DNA of 64,000 nt from Penelope pileata. Taxonomy: Eukaryota; Chordata; Aves; Galliformes; Cracidae. A program made the translations under genes and the position numbers. The DNA lies in assembly GCA_013396635.1 (NCBI GenBank), contig WBMW01000076.1, positions 222,217 through 286,216 of the forward strand. The letters are read 5' to 3'. A model generated the notes under the pieces. It made no database searches and was not told the origin of the DNA. It saw only the letters and a program-made list of their open reading frames with translations. Numbering within the stretch: the stretch's first letter is position 1; every line of letters starts with the position of its first letter. This document shows, piece by piece, positions 12,945 through 23,830 of the stretch.

Positions 12945-14125
12945 TATGATCATAGGAGAATTCATGTTGGAAGGGACCTCAAAAAGTCTCCATTCAAACC
13001 TCCTGCTTGAAGCAGGTTTAATTGTGGGGTTAGACCAAGTTGCTTGTTGCTGGTTCAGTATCCAGTCAGGTATTAACAACTCCAAAGACGGAGAACGTAC
13101 AACCTCTCTGGTAACCTGCTCTTCTGCTTGACTGTCTTCATGGTGAAAAAGATTTTGCTTATAAACGGTCTGAACCTGTTTGTTTTATGCTCAGTGTCTT
13201 TATAGTCTTCCCACCTCATAGAGCCTGGCTCTGTCCCCTTCATACCTTCCCCAGAGGACCTGGAAGCTGCTTTTAGGTCCTCCTGAAAATATCTCTTTCC
13301 CAGGCTGAACAAGCTCCCTCAAGCCACTTCACAGGGCCTCCTGGTGGCACTCCACTGAACGTGTTTCAGTTCATCCGCTTTTACTGGATGGCCCCAGATA
13401 GACAGCAATGGTCTGGATGTGGAATAAGAAATGCTGAGTAGAGATGGGTAATCCCTTCCCTTGATGCAGCCCAGGATGCTGCTGGTCCTTGTCACAGCCA
13501 GGGCTGCTGCAGGCTGATGCTCAGCTTGCTGCCCACCGTGCCCCCAGGGCCGGTCCTCAGCCAGGAGCTCCCAGGCTGTGTCAGTGCAAGAGGCTTATCC
13601 TTGCAGGTAGGACATCTTGTGTTTGTCCTTGATGAATTTCATAGTCTCTGTCAGTCTGTTCATCCAGCCCATGTATGTCCCTCTGATGGCAACTCCACCT
13701 TCAAGTGTATTGATTCAGACTTCCAGTTCAGTGCCATCTGCAAATTTGATAAGAGTGCGCTCCATCACCTGCTCCAGGATAGCTCCTTGTGACAGTCCAC
13801 TTGAGACAGGCATCCAGGTACAGCCCATTAATTACTGCTGTGTGAGCTTGACCATAAAATGATTTTTAAACTCAGCTGTTTCTTCACTCATCTTGACTGC
13901 AACATCCTAATTTGGATACAAGAATTCTCTGTGAGACAGTGTTGGAAACTTGCCCAAGCCTACAAATCCAGCTATTTTATCCTAAAAGGTAATCAGGTTG
14001 GTGTGGTATGATTTACCTTTAGTAAATCCATGCTGCCTATTTCCAGTCACCTTTGTGTCCTCCATATGTCCAGCAAACTGCTCCAAGAAGGTTCTCCATG
14101 ATTTCTCCTCCACAACCTTGCACTC
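12945..14125 (-). mobile_element. Old CR1 LINE, antisense, 3' UTR to ORF2 reverse transcriptase
   Basis: The plus strand begins with the complement of a CR1 3' end (GTTGGAAGGGACCTC near 12966) and runs through the complement of the ORF2 C-terminus into the reverse transcriptase region. The RT motif C lies at the complement of 13733-13744 and reads FADG rather than the catalytic FADD. Further upstream in the element, 14000-14125 matches the RT segment that in plus orientation reads like GGTAATCAGG...ATGATTTACC. Many indels and stops break the frame. The typical 8-bp tail is eroded. CR1 elements move by target-primed reverse transcription and usually insert 5'-truncated, as here. This looks like one of the older copies in the window. 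Confidence 0.88.
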
Positions 14126-17100
14126 TGGAAAGTTGTTATTTTTGGCTATTGGGCGTTCTGAGCTTTGTCTTTCTTATGAGAAATGAAGGAATATGCTTTG
14201 AGCCACAAAAAGAAAGATTGAAAGATTAGTTTTGTTGCTTACTGTGTCTCTGCTTAGTGACTGACTCCTTTGAATGTTTTTTGAGGGGAGAGAGATGGGG
14301 AGGAGGACTAACGCTTTCCCCAGGGAGACTCTTGGTACCTGTTTTCAGGACTCTGATTTTTGTAAAATATCAGGATGCCTCACTGGTGTTTGTTGCTCAT
14401 CTTGTAATCAAGATCAAGGCTTTTCAGGCCTTAGAGATAATGGAGAGTCAGATATTTTTTCAATTTATTGTAGTAGTCATCCATAAAAAAAGGTTCGGAG
14501 GGCTGAGATAATTCCACGTTGACCTTACTCTGAGGCTCTCCTGTCCTCACAACACAAGGAGAAAGAGACAGATGAGATTAACAAAGGAACAGGACAAACA
14601 CTGATTAGACCTCCCAGAAAGTGCGAACTCCACTGAAATTTTTTAAAAGCCTTCAGCAGTGTCATCCTTTTAAGAGTCCAAACAGCATGATGAAGTAACC
14701 TAATGAAGCCTTGCGGTGTCCTTGCCATTAGGCTGGAGCTAGCACGAGCAGTGTTCCTATGACCTAGTGCTGTGTCTGCAGCACTGTGCAGCCCTGGGGT
14801 CTGCAGCACTGGCTGGTGAGCATTGCCACAGCAGGCACCAGGACATTTGGCAGGGTAGTTTGCTGCAGCTCTTCTTAATAAAACTAAGCATAGTCTGCCC
14901 TCTAAGTAGAGAGCCAGTTGAAGTTTTTCAAATGTTTTTTTAGAAGAAAAAAAAAAAGATTCCCTCATAAGTGTGCAATGAAATTGCTAAAATCCAATTC
15001 AGTGTTAATTTTTCCTGTTAATTATAACTTACTTTTTTAAGGCAAACAATCAAGCCTTTTATTTCAAAGTACACTTTGTTTTTCTCTTTTTGTGTTTGTG
15101 TAAAGGCTCTTTTGAATAGAGAGAATTTGTAAGAAATTATACAAAGTTTTAAACATTAGTTTGCCACCATTAGAATATAATGAAATAGATTCTTCTATAG
15201 GCTTTTGGTGCAGCAATTTGTTCTGCTGTTCAGAAAGCGGTTTGTACTGTTTGTTCCTTTGAAAGTACACTCATATATTAAAAGCTAATAGAAACACAAA
15301 GGAAGCCTGTTCCACATGGATACCATTTGAATCCAAATTCCGTGTTGCGCTAAGGTATTGTTACAAGCACTTCTGTGTAATATTAATGTAAGTTTCTTGA
15401 GCAGCAAACTCTACTTCACTTTTTTTTTGTCCTAATGATTATGTAAAACAAAATTGACATCCCAAACTCTAAGAAGTAAACAGACTATGAGCTTTAGCAT
15501 TCTGTTTGGCACTTCCAGTTTTTTGTTCCAAATGAGAAAGAAAATCTGCTTAAGTTAATTTATGTTGCAGTATGAAAATCACTGAAGGCAATAATTGAAA
15601 CAAGTGAGTTCAAGAAATACATGTCACTCATCTATATCACTGGAATTATTTTTGACATCTTTTTTTTTCCACTTACTATATTAAAGTTAGAAAGAGCACT
15701 AGAGGCAGCTTACCTTAAATTCATTTCACTATTAAGTTAATGATCCTGTTCCAGACAAAATGCCTTTATATGGGTATTTTTTTCCTACTATAAATTAATG
15801 TTTTTCACTACTAAGAGGGGAGAAAACATTGACAGTTGAAGTGCTTTGTTGCATTCTGTGACCAGACTTCATGCAAATATCACATCCACCATTACTGTTA
15901 ACACCCTTCGCTCATTTCTTTGGCTTTGGTTAAGTAGACCATACAGTGAGAGTTTATCTGTACCTGTCAGACCACTAACAAGAAGGATGATGTTTTGAAA
16001 TCATGTGATCACAATGGCATGTTTTGTGATGAAACATTGCAGACTTTTTCTTAACTGTTTTATTGTTACAACGTTTCACCTTTATGTTGGTTGCTGCAAG
16101 CACGCAAACATAACTGCTAGATTTTACATCCTGTTCTCAGGGCAACTTAGTGCAAAAACTTAGTTTTTATTTCTAGTTAATTTTTTGATTATTTTAACTT
16201 AAGGATGCACACATGGTGCAAGAATTAACGGAAGAGCAGAGCCATGAACGGTGTGCTCCCATAATATCCCTGCCCCAAAGAGCAGAAAAGACAAAAACCT
16301 TATGGAGGACATTGGTAAAGCCCATGTATTTTTCTTTTCCTTTTGTATTTTTGTTCTGGATAGATTATTTTCAAAAGAAAAATTTGAAGAAAAGTGCTTA
16401 TGATAACCAAACATTGAATCCACTTTTAGGTTCAGTGACAGAATTCTTTTCAGCAACAATTTAATGAAAATTAGAATTTATAAGTGAACAGATATCTTAC
16501 CAATTTCCAGACGGATGAACAGAAAATCATTCTACTTGTTGTCTTGGCAATGTGCTACCAAGTGTTGAGAAACAGGAATACATCCATTTAATATTCTGTG
16601 TCCCTCGTTAGGACTACATTCTTCATTTCCTTTCATTTACTCTCTTGACTGTCCCCTATGATTGTCTTTTCTGAAGACTGATAACATCTATCTGATAATA
16701 CTATTATGCTTGGAGAATAATCATTTTAAACATGAGTGAATTTATTCTATTTGGTATGATTGTAGCCTACCTTGTCTATGTTGTAGATGTATGTGCAAAA
16801 CCTCCATAAATTTGCAGAACACATTTTTCACTTTAGTCCACTAGCAATACTGTGGTTGGTTTTTTGTTTGTTCATTTTGCATTAATATTTAGACATGCAT
16901 GGTTTTTTGTTTTATTTTTTTTGTTGTTGTGGCTAAACACTTCTGATTGTTCTCTGATCACACTGAAGCAGGTTAGTCTGCCATGGTAGGTCATTTCAAC
17001 TGAGATGGGTTTCTGGTTGTAAGTGGGAGGGCAGTTCAGCTGGACACTGTAGGCTGTCATGATCTCAGTCACGGGCAGCTGAAAGTAATTTTGAAAAGTG

Positions 17101-18969
17101 ACCTTTTCAATCAGTTCAGATACAATTAGGAAAAAAACAGGCTTCAGCCTTCTCCTTTCTTCTTTGTACATCTAATCCATCTCTTTCTCTCTGACCCTTT
17201 CCCTTTCTTCGTCTTCTCATTGTGATAGAAAGTTTATGTGCTTTACCCACCGCATCGATGTGAAAAAGCCAATGTCATCTGTAGGGCTTCCCACAAAATG
17301 CATCTGTGGCTACCTTGTTTCTAAAGGTGTTCCCAGAGTGCAATAGTAAAGACGTTCATTCTTTCTTTTTATGCAGTATCCAGGTAGGTCACTCATCCCT
17401 CTGTGGAAAATCAGTGATTCCTTACTCAACCTTTCAAAGAGAGCCATGTGGACAATTATTTTCAGGAAATGAAATCTGTGACTCTCAAGTGAGACAAAGT
17501 ACTTTCCTATAAAAATGTAAAGGGTTGCATTTAAGACACATTGTTCTTGTTAATGTCCTATGAACTGAGCAGGACCTGGTTAAGCATGTTGTCATTGCCT
17601 GTCTGTTTTCTGCCCTGTCTGCTGCAGATTCTATTTGAGGCCTGCAAGATGTGTGCCTCTCTGGTGAGGCTCAAGATTCAACATCAGCATCCATATCACA
17701 CGAAGCCACATGGCCAGGGCCTTCTTCCAGCATGCCAGCCGACCAGCTGTGGCCTGTTCAATGCTCTTGGTCGTCAAAGCAGAGCTGCCACGTACAAATC
17801 AGCCATTGAGGAGCAGTCTCTGTCCTGTACCAGCACCTGGGCTGAGTTGTAAGGAATCACTTGGGAAAGTGCTAATGGCCAGCACCAAATGCATACTAGG
17901 GTCTGCTCTGACACTACCGCATGATAGGTGATTTATCCTAACACTGTGTAATTCACAGGTGCAACAAAGTCCTTGGGTTTCTAAGGTCGTGGAGGGATGG
18001 AAGTAGGTTTTTTTTTTGCCAACATAACTGTTGTCAGAAATTCGTGTATGTGTTATGCCTTGCCTAGTGTCTAGTTATGTGTGCATTTACAAATTCCAGT
18101 GCAAGGTTTGTGCCCTTTGCTTTAAATGTCATCCTACCCAGAAGGAAATATCAACAGAGGTTCTCAGGAGGCCTGGAGAGCTTGTCAGAGGAAGTCCTAG
18201 AGGAAGCAGGAAAACAGCTCAGGCAGGTGATAAGCCACAAAGTCTCAACTCCCAGGAAGGAGAATAAAGAGAACTTGGGGTAAAAGGATTCCTGAAAGAT
18301 AGAATTAGTGTCTGTCCTTGCAAAGTACATGGGGCTCAAGGGCTGGATCGCGATTCAGCAGCCTGATATGGGAGATTATCATAGGCTAAAACTTCAAGTA
18401 CCTTTGAGATTGTTTTCCTCCTGGAGGCATTAATTTTAATTTTTCTGTTAACTGAAAAGTTCTGTGTTTTTTTTTTTGTCTCTAATTAATCTTACCTTTT
18501 GATTTTGTTTGTGATTTGTAAGTTCTCTCCATGTACTCTGCTTATGGTTCAAAGGATCACTAATACAATTGTTACTCCTCCTTGTAGATTACTTAGAACA
18601 GCATCACCCAACGTCAGTTGTAACACCGTATTCTGCAATACACCCCAGGATAACTGTCTGCAGTCAGTTCATCATCAGTGGTCATTACTTTTTTTTTATT
18701 GCTTCTTTGGTCAGTTTATAATTCATGAAGGTTGTTACAAATATGAGCCCAGGGGGGGCTTCCAAGGCGAAGTTGGAATGACAGTCATCATATGGCCCCT
18801 GAGGCAGAGAAGAATGAACCAGGCTTGGAGAAGGGATGATCAAAGCTAGAGGTCCTCGTATTTATTCAGATTCCATCTCCAGCACCTGTTTAAATCTTTG
18901 ATAGCACCACTGATCTTATCCTTACATCAACTCTGGTGTTTATCATCCTAAAAGAAATAGTAACTGTAG

Positions 18970-19302
18970 GTGGGAGCAGCTGACAGTAAAGGAATTAAGG
19001 CTCAGGGGAAGGAAAATCACTCATACAAAAAAGAGAATCTTGTTTTGACCTTCAAAAGGACAGCCTTAGTTGAAACACAGCCTCCAAGTGTACTCAGAAA
19101 AACTTTTACAAAAATCTGTGATAATTTTAAAAAGTGCAGTAGCAAGTACCAATTTCTAAGACTTTCTCCTGTAATGTCTGTACCTGAAGTACTGCAGAAG
19201 GAAAACGGTGAAAGAGAAAATAATCCACTGAGTATGCTACTCAAGCAATGCAAGGAATGCTATGCAAGAAATTCAGTAGCTAAACAAACATTACACAATT
19301 AA
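18970..19302 (+). other. Open frame of 110 codons with hydrophilic composition, unassigned
   Basis: The frame follows a TAG at 18967-18969 and has no ATG until about codon 68, so if real it would be an internal or terminal exon rather than a whole gene. The product is rich in Lys, Glu, Asn, Ser and Cys and has no signal or membrane segment, unlike the hydrophobic chance frames around it. No family was recognised. The possible acceptor AG before it has a poor pyrimidine tract. A-rich DNA alone can give such composition, so this is weak. Confidence 0.12.
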
Positions 19303-19845
19303 AGTAGTGGCAAATAATACTGACTTCTTCAGCCTTAATAAGCTGATTAGTGACAGTGTTAAAACTGTGAATTTTATGTTACTGGAGATTTCTGTTCATA
19401 GTGCCTTAAACATTTTTTACAGTGTTGATAGATGAAGTCAGGAGAAGTAATTTTGTTTTACAGTTGAGAATTAGAAGTTAGTAGTCTCTATTTCTTGTCA
19501 TTAAGCTACTCTGTTGGTTAGTTTTATTAGAACTTCACTGTCAGTCATTGCTCTATCAGTCATTGCTTTTCTATTTTTTGCGTGTTGTTTTCAAAATTTT
19601 TTTTTGTCAGAAACCACGAACTTCATAAGCAACTTGCAGTTTAATTTCTAAAAAAATAGAGGTTGGCTATACACAGTACCAACTTTTACACATTGAAGGC
19701 TTCAGATTGTCCAGAAGTTTAGGGACAATCCTCCTTTAGCACAAAGCTTATAACTTATATAATTTACGGCATACTTATATTATATACATACTATAATTCA
19801 ATGCAATTTTTTAACAGATAAAGGAAATTCTTTCTGACATTTACT

Positions 19846-19915
19846 ACTTTTTATTTATTTTATATAATTTATTTATCATTTATAATATCATATATTTATA
19901 TAATATCTTTATTTT
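19846..19915. repeat. AT-rich low-complexity patch
   Basis: Nearly pure A/T sequence with repeated TTTAT and ATATA words and no longer period. It is likely slippage-derived. Confidence 0.85.
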
Positions 19916-20099
19916 GTTACTACAAAGTGCCATTTACTACTTCCCAATCGTGAAGAACAGCAAAAGCTGCTCTTGACTTGAACGTATTTCTGGCCAATGC
20001 CAAAAAAAGTGACAGGAGACTGTAAACACAATAGAGCAGAGCTATCCTGTTAATTTTCCACTAAATCTTCCCTTATTTTTCAGGTTTGTTTTTATTACA

Positions 20100-20147
20100 A
20101 AAAGAAAAAAAAATCTGATATTTTAAAACAAAAACAAAAAAAAAAAA
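20100..20147 (+). repeat. A-rich low-complexity tract
   Basis: Successive A-runs broken by single G, C or T bases, ending in A12 before CCC. Confidence 0.85.
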
Positions 20148-21740
20148 CCCTTTTCAATAAATAGTTGAAAATACTGTACAGATAAGCCTTGTAAATGTAT
20201 CAGTACTAAATCTTTGATTTCTGTTGGAGTTGCTGTATTTAGTGTTTATTCACACTTTTGAAAATCTTTATTTTGTTTTCCCTATTGACTGATGATACGG
20301 TCCATCCAGGAACATCCCACCTTCATTTCTGATACATATCCTGATTGCCTTCTGATGTCCTTCCTTTAGATCTGATTGTGTACTTAGTATCATGCCTATG
20401 CTGCAAATTATTTGTGCATTCATGTACCTTTACAAACCTGTGCCACCTTTTTTTTTTGTTTGTTTTCTGGAGTGTCCAATGTCTTAGCTTTAAGAAAAAA
20501 AAATGGCAAAGGGAAAATGAAAAAAATACTTGGTTATTTCAAAACAAGAGAGATAATTTGATATTTTTGCAGTTTAATGTTTCTTTTTAGTTGTTTCCAT
20601 CTACTTAGTAGTGATCTGATGTCTGTAAAGCTTTATTTTCAGTCATAAAGTTTACATGGCTTACTTGAATTACTATATAGGTGTTATTTATATCACAGTC
20701 AACATGTCTGATTTAAAAATAATTATATGCAACTTAAACATAGAGCAAAATTGTTTCAGTGCTTTGTATTCTAAAAAGCTTTTAACAGCAAGTGGCTCAG
20801 TAAAGTGCATACTAGTATTTAAGGATTTCATTCAGCAAATAGATTCTATTAAGTACAGCTCAAAGTTGTTTAGACAAATGTCAACAACGCATTCTGTAGA
20901 AACAAATCTTACGCATTAACAAGTTGGAACCCATTAATATACAACTCTTTGAATAAATAAACTGTAATTATATTGGAATATAATCCTCTGATGGAACAGC
21001 TACAAAGTTTGTCTTTCTAAAAGCTTTTCCTAATGCCTCACTAATTTCCATTTCCTACTCAATAAATTATGTCCTAATTAGTGTAGAACTTGGTTACAGA
21101 GAAACAGCTTTCACTGTTTAAAATGTCAGTCTTTCTGTAATTGTACTTTCAACAACAGTCTAAAAGTAATGCTGTTCTTCACTGAAGTTACCACTTCATT
21201 TTTGATTGCAAAATGCTGAGGTGATGAGAGGCATGGAAATTATGATTACGCACATATGTGTTTACTTGTTTCACAACTGTCTACATATTATTTAAAGATA
21301 AGACTCGTCAGGGAACAGATTTTTTTACTTAGCTATTATTATTATTTAAGTCTTTTACATTTAATTCCTTTCAGTGCAGTAGAAAAGAAAGCGTAAACCA
21401 GTACAGATTTCTTGCCTAGGTCCAAGTACAAGCTTCAGGCTCCGCTGCAATCTGGATTAAGCAAGAGCTTGAACCTGTTTCTGTCAAATCGTGTACCTCA
21501 GTTTACCATTCAATCTCTCACAATGCTGATATTCTTACTGTGATTAAGATCTGATTAATCTGGTGTTTTAAATCTGACCAAAATTTCTACTTAAACCAAA
21601 GAAATCTCTCCAAGTAAAATTTAGTTTCTTAATTATGTCTTTTCTGTAAAAAGGCTTCTTTGACAGGTGAATGTTTTTCCCCCAAAATATATTCATATTT
21701 CTTAGAATGTTTCCTAGAACGTTAGCTCTATTTGGCTGTT

Positions 21741-21760
21741 GGGGGGGGGGAGCGGGGACA
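21741..21760 (+). repeat. G10 run followed by GGGG
   Basis: Ten consecutive G residues at 21741-21750 are followed by AGCGGGG. This is the only long G-run in the window and could form a G-quadruplex or be a site of sequencing-length error. Confidence 0.9.
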
Positions 21761-22239
21761 GTTTGCTACTATAAATCAAGCACAGTACTTACAGATAATT
21801 TGTGGAGCAATTAAAATAGCTACCAAGATTTTATGGTGTGCAATTATGTTTCTTCCATCAGAACATCATTAGGAGGAAACTTGTTTACCCTTGCAAGTAG
21901 ACCTTGTTAAATGTAAAGAAAAATGCAACTTGCAAGCAATAAAGGGCAGATTAAGGGACAAATAAGATGTCTAAGGAGTTCTTTATGAGTGAAGCTTTTT
22001 TGTGTGCTCAGCATTTGGTTCTGTAGCCTTTCCTGGAATAAGAGCTCAGCAAACCTATTGAAGCCCAAATAGTTGGCTGACAGTTTTAAATGCAAATTCA
22101 TGCATAAGTAATTAAAGATACCAGGTTATAAGTAAGTAGAAAAGTAGTATGCACTGACTTGTGTGTTCAGTACTATGTTGTGACATTCCCCTGTTCATTC
22201 AGAGTTTTAGTCAATCTCTAAAAGGCATCTGTATGATTT

Positions 22240-22742
22240 TAGGGATTGTAGAAAAATTCAGGCTTCAGAAGCTCTAGTCCAACTTCCTGTTCGAAGCAGG
22301 GCCAACTGGAAGATTGAACCAGGTTTCTTAGTGATTTATACTGTCAAGTTTTGAAAACCTCAAAGGACAGAGACTGAACAGCCTTTCTGGGCAGCCTGCT
22401 CTGCTGCTCGACTGGCCACCTGGTAAAAATGCTTCTCCTTAACTAGTCTTATGCCTTTTGTCTTTGTCTTCCTTCTATGTGTCACTGTGAAGAACCTGGC
22501 TCAGTCACCTTGATAACCTCCCTCTAAGCACTGGAGGATGCTGTTTGGTCCCCCAGAAGCCCTGACTTCTCCAAGCACCTCTAGCCTCTTCACCAGGAAG
22601 GTGCTCCAGCGCTGACCAGATGACCTCCACAACTCGTTCCAATTCATCAGTGTCTTTCCCTGCTCTGTGTGGGGAGGTGGATGCCATTCTTCCAGCCTCT
22701 TTAAGTCCTCTTGAACAGTGGCTGATTCTTCTTATCAACTGT
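22240..22742 (-). mobile_element. CR1 LINE fragment, antisense, 3' UTR and ORF2 C-terminus
   Basis: The plus strand matches the complement of an older CR1 3' region. Phrases shared with the copy at 12945-14125 include TCCAACTTCCTGTTCGAAGC near 22278, GTTTTGAAAACCTCAAAGG near 22350 and CCTGCTCTGCTGCTCGACTG near 22396. The 8-bp tail is no longer clear, and the element ends (5' truncation) near 22742. No intact frame remains. It appears to belong to the same old subfamily as the copy 9 kb upstream. Confidence 0.82.
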
Positions 22743-23119
22743 CACAAGAGAAGGGCATTACTTATATCTTTTTAATTAAGTGTAATTACGATTTGGCAAC
22801 TACATCCAAGAAACTGCCAGAATAAGATATACAAAGAGATACGTAATTTTAAGCATATATGCATGGGTAATTGTACCCCAATTCAAAAGTAATCCTTGTT
22901 TAAAAAATGTCCGCATAAGCCCTGTGCCTATAGAATGTAAGTACACTTGAAGTAACATATGTGCTAAATAAAACCTGATTTCGTTGGAAGTTCAAGCACA
23001 TTTCAAAAAAAAGCAAGCTGAAGGTAATGCAGCACTGTTGCAGAGTTGTTAAACATCATACCAGGTTGCATAATAGTAGAGTTACTGGAAGGCTCTCTGC
23101 TGTTTCGCATGGCACATCC
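22743..23119. other. Short unique spacer between two CR1 fragments
   Basis: AT-rich sequence with no recognised element. The two flanking CR1 pieces are in opposite orientation and from different parts of the element, so they are separate insertions. Confidence 0.5.
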
Positions 23120-23830
23120 CAACAGTGTTAATGAAGGCTGGAATGTGGTCACTTCTCATAAGAGGAGTTAAGAGGAGAAAAACTCTTGCTGCTCCTGAAG
23201 ACGTGCAATTGAGGAACAGGTTTAGTGCTCTTCAGTCTGAGAAGGGAGTCAGCATGCCTTAAGGGGAACGAGCTGCACAATCAGACCCAGTGGCTTGTGG
23301 AAACACCTGAAGGAAGCAAAGAGTGATTATGGTGAGTGACTCCCTGTTGCAGGGGACAGAAGGACCTATCTGCAGACCTAACTGCTTGTCTAGAGAGGTT
23401 TCTTTCCTGCCAGAGTCTCGAATATGCAGCATCATCAAAACTTTCCCAGGGCTTGTCCACATGTCAGACTGTTGCCTTCTGCTCCTCTTCCATGTGTGCA
23501 CTAATGATACCAAAGGTAAATTGGAAAAGATCAAATGAGAATTCGGAGCTCTGGGGATGGTGGTCAAGGGTCTGGGAGCCCAAGTCATCTTCAGTCTTGC
23601 ATGTGATGGGAAATGACGTGAAGAGGAGTAGATGGATTTTGTTATCAACTGGTTGCAGCACTGGTGCTGGCAACAGCATATTGGTTTCTTCAGCCATGGG
23701 ACCCTGTTAGAGGAGTGACAACTGACAGGGAGAGATGGGCTCCTCCTCACTCAGTGGGGCACGTGCATCTGTCAACAGGTTGGCCAGCCTTGTAAAGAGG
23801 GCTTTAAACTAGCTAAGATGGGGGAAGAGG
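23120..23830 (+). mobile_element. CR1 LINE fragment, sense, ORF1 region
   Basis: This is the 5' half of a CR1 element rather than the usual 3' end. The segment around 23190-23250 encodes a NRFSALQ-type phrase typical of CR1 ORF1. It is followed by the SGNH-type esterase region and the end of ORF1 at about 23805-23815 (codons for RALN then stop). A fragment lacking the element's 3' end is unusual, because CR1 insertions are normally 5'-truncated. It therefore implies later deletion of the downstream part or a rearrangement. The exact left end is uncertain. Confidence 0.82.
23323..23700 (+). pseudogene. CR1 ORF1 SGNH/GDSL esterase-like domain, decayed
   Basis: CR1-family ORF1 proteins carry a C-terminal SGNH hydrolase (esterase) domain whose role in retrotransposition is not settled. 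Here block I reads SDSLLQGTEG at 23335-23364: the nucleophile Ser is kept but the preceding GDS Gly is changed. The block near 23488-23508 reads FHVCTND where family members have FHVGTND. A TGA at about 23536 ends the frame, homologous coding continues in the same register after it, and indels follow. Near 23733 the catalytic Asp-x-x-His block appears as DGLLL, so His is lost. The domain is clearly non-functional. Confidence 0.75.

Larger units (their letters stand above)
14126..22239. other. Long unique stretch, no recognised repeats
   Basis: No LINE, LTR or DNA transposon could be recognised. It contains an AT-rich low-complexity patch (19846-19915), an A-rich patch (20100-20147), a 12-base tandem TCAGTCATTGCT at 19541 and 19556, and a G10 run at 21741. 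The frame at 18970-19302 is described separately. The long minus-strand frame at 14525-14968 shows no domain or family resemblance. Confidence 0.5.

Noticed and set aside
14525..14968. 147-codon minus-strand frame
   Set aside because: Begins in a poly(T)-complement run, no recognisable domain, and no splice or promoter context. It could not be supported.
23259..23750. 163-codon minus-strand frame
   Set aside because: Shadow of the CR1 ORF1 coding sequence, which lies on the plus strand.
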